In this document: positions 63,157 through 64,000 of the stretch, one piece after another | Numbering within the stretch: the stretch's first letter is position 1 | Layout: each line of letters opens with the position of its first letter | Assembly (NCBI GenBank): GCA_963791325.1 | Contig: CAWBRU010000003.1 | Coordinates: 365,291-429,290, forward strand | Reading direction: 5' to 3' | Length of the DNA stretch: 64,000 nucleotides | Origin: JBEVJK01 sp963791325 | GTDB lineage: Bacteria; Pseudomonadota; Alphaproteobacteria; Rhizobiales; Rhizobiaceae | Program-made: the position numbers and the translations under genes | The notes under the pieces: generated by a model | Seen by the model: the letters and a program-made list of their open reading frames with translations, nothing else | What the model was told of the DNA's origin: nothing | Database searches by the model: none

Positions 63157-63206
63157 GGCGGTTTCCTGAATACATGAACAGCCCCATCCCGCAGCCGCAG
63201 TGACCT

Positions 63207-63546
63207 TCAACAGTCGCCGATCAGCCGGTCTGCCCATTCGCTGAGATCCCGAATTCCCGCTCGCTTTGGAGGCGGTCGACCGAAGCTCAGTCCCCGGCCT
63301 ACTTCCTGCCCGACCTCGATAGACCCATGTGATGCCTCTGCGATCAGGTTAGGAACTGAACTGCACACCACTTCTGGCCGCACTCCAGTCATCACCGATC
63401 ACCGAAGCAGGAAGCAACAGCTGGTCTAGCTGAATTGGCAGGTGAATAGATGGAGCAGCCCTCGGCGACCTCGGACCTGCTAATATGATCGCTGCTCCGT
63501 CTGATGGCAACCCTGTGACAAATATCGTCCGATACTTGGACTTCAT
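63207..63546 (-). pseudogene. unknown element protein, frameshifted
   Basis: MKSKYRTIFVTGLPSDGAAI begins at 63546, and the frame changes near 63370 to EVVCSSVPNLIAEASHGSIE, ending RDLSEWADRLIGDC. Together about 112 residues. No family recognised. On the same strand as, and upstream of, the terminase-like gene. Confidence 0.45.
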
Positions 63547-63727
63547 TGGTCGGTCCCCTAATTCAGTTTTCTAGCTTGCCAAGCGAATACCACGATCTAC
63601 AGTACCAGTAAGGCATGCAGTTCTTAACGGCTGGTACACTCTCGGCCAACGCTTCGCGGGAAGCGTCTTGCCCGTTGTGTCGCAGATGAGCGTAGCCGGC
63701 TGGGCCCGACTTACAGGAGAAAGACAA

Positions 63728-63935
63728 ATGCCACGCCCTCAGGAGAGCAAGACTTTGGTCCGAGTTGAATGAGCTTTCCCCTCTCGAGGAGGCGGCTGAC
63801 AAGCTCGCGCCTTTGGCAAGAAGCTACTCCAGTGCCAAATCGATCTATGACGATTTGCGTCATGCTAGCGGCGATACCATCCCGCCCTTGGAGGCCCGCC
63901 TTCGCATCATTGAGGCCCGCAAACGGAGGCCCTGA
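63728..63935 (+). CDS. small element protein, start uncertain
   Basis: From TTG 63765 a 56-residue helical protein reads NELSPLEEAADKLAPLARSY and ends EARLRIIEARKRRP. ATG 63728 has AGGAG nine bases upstream, but is out of frame by one base (208-base span), again consistent with a single-base insertion. Two bases separate its stop from the DnaN-like ATG. Not recognised. The 180 bases before it hold no supported gene. Confidence 0.45.
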
Positions 63936-63937
63936 CA

Positions 63938-64000
63938 ATGCGGGTCACAGTCGAGCGGCATGCCCTTGCCGCAACGCTCGCCCAGGCTCTCAAGTACGTA
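63938..64000 (+). CDS. DNA polymerase III beta-clamp-like protein, partial
   Basis: The first 21 codons read MRVTVERHALAATLAQALKYV and run off the window. Beta clamps of alphaproteobacteria begin with a strand-helix of this type (M-x-V-T-V-E-R-x-x-L). A clamp gene inside a mobile element would be unusual. Too short for certainty. Confidence 0.45.
   Translation, partial: MRVTVERHALAATLAQALKYV

Noticed and set aside
25904..63156. The last feature entry with confidence 0
   Set aside because: It was a stray placeholder without content and does not describe any feature.

Overview
The window comes from a GC-rich alphaproteobacterium, most likely of the order Hyphomicrobiales (Rhizobiales). Evidence for this is the gene order (tadC/tadD; cytochrome c, kdsB, pheA; ffs, dnaX, ybaB, recR; def, fmt, truA, dapE, dapD; rpmH, rnpA, yidC, yihA, argB), a small SRP RNA and many GTG/TTG starts. 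No rRNA, intact tRNA or CRISPR array is visible. Coding is dense on both strands up to about 50 kb.

Layout, left to right. 0-2 kb: the end of a tad pilus locus. 2-5.7 kb: leucyl aminopeptidase, MarR regulator, NlpC/P60 hydrolase and a 2-hydroxyacid dehydrogenase. 5.8-13.4 kb: a Yej-type peptide ABC importer with two tandem binding proteins. 13.6-17.5 kb: membrane cytochrome c, kdsB, pheA, nudC and a HIT protein. 17.6-23 kb: SRP RNA, dnaX, ybaB, a cell-wall hydrolase, recR and a lytic transglycosylase. 23-29 kb: two flavin-dependent oxidoreductases, a guanidinium-type SMR exporter, a tiny lysine-rich protein whose start codon lies in an RNA hairpin, a CDF transporter and rmuC. 29-36.7 kb: def-fmt-GNAT-truA, an Lrp regulator divergent from an MFS exporter, and the lysine/diaminopimelate genes dapE and dapD. 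36.8-42.3 kb: LOG protein, copper chaperone, and an operon of VTT membrane protein, disulfide oxidoreductase and histidine kinase. 42.5-48 kb: rpmH-rnpA-yidC-yihA, an ECF sigma/anti-sigma pair and argB. 48-50.7 kb: a nucleotidase/beta-propeller fusion and small unknown genes.

50.9-56.2 kb is an accessory operon on the minus strand: TetR regulator, then a sulfonate/nitrate-type ABC transporter (binding protein, permease, ATPase), an OsmC-like protein and a flavin monooxygenase. Two of its genes carry single-base frameshifts. It looks like an uptake and oxidation module for a small organic, perhaps organosulfur, compound.

56.5 kb to the right edge is a mobile element. It begins at a 3' fragment of tRNA-Arg(ACG), followed by a frameshifted tyrosine integrase, AlpA, a CHC2/Toprim primase, a helicase-like ATPase carrying iteron-like repeats, a docking-domain gene and a terminase-small-subunit-like gene. 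A DnaN-like start lies at the window edge. Int, AlpA, primase and TerS together suggest a phage satellite (P4/PICI-like), heavily frameshifted and probably decaying. The intact tRNA-Arg should lie to the right of the window.

Single-base indels also break dnaX and the CDF gene in the core part. The dnaX case must be a sequencing error or a recoding event, since the gene is essential.
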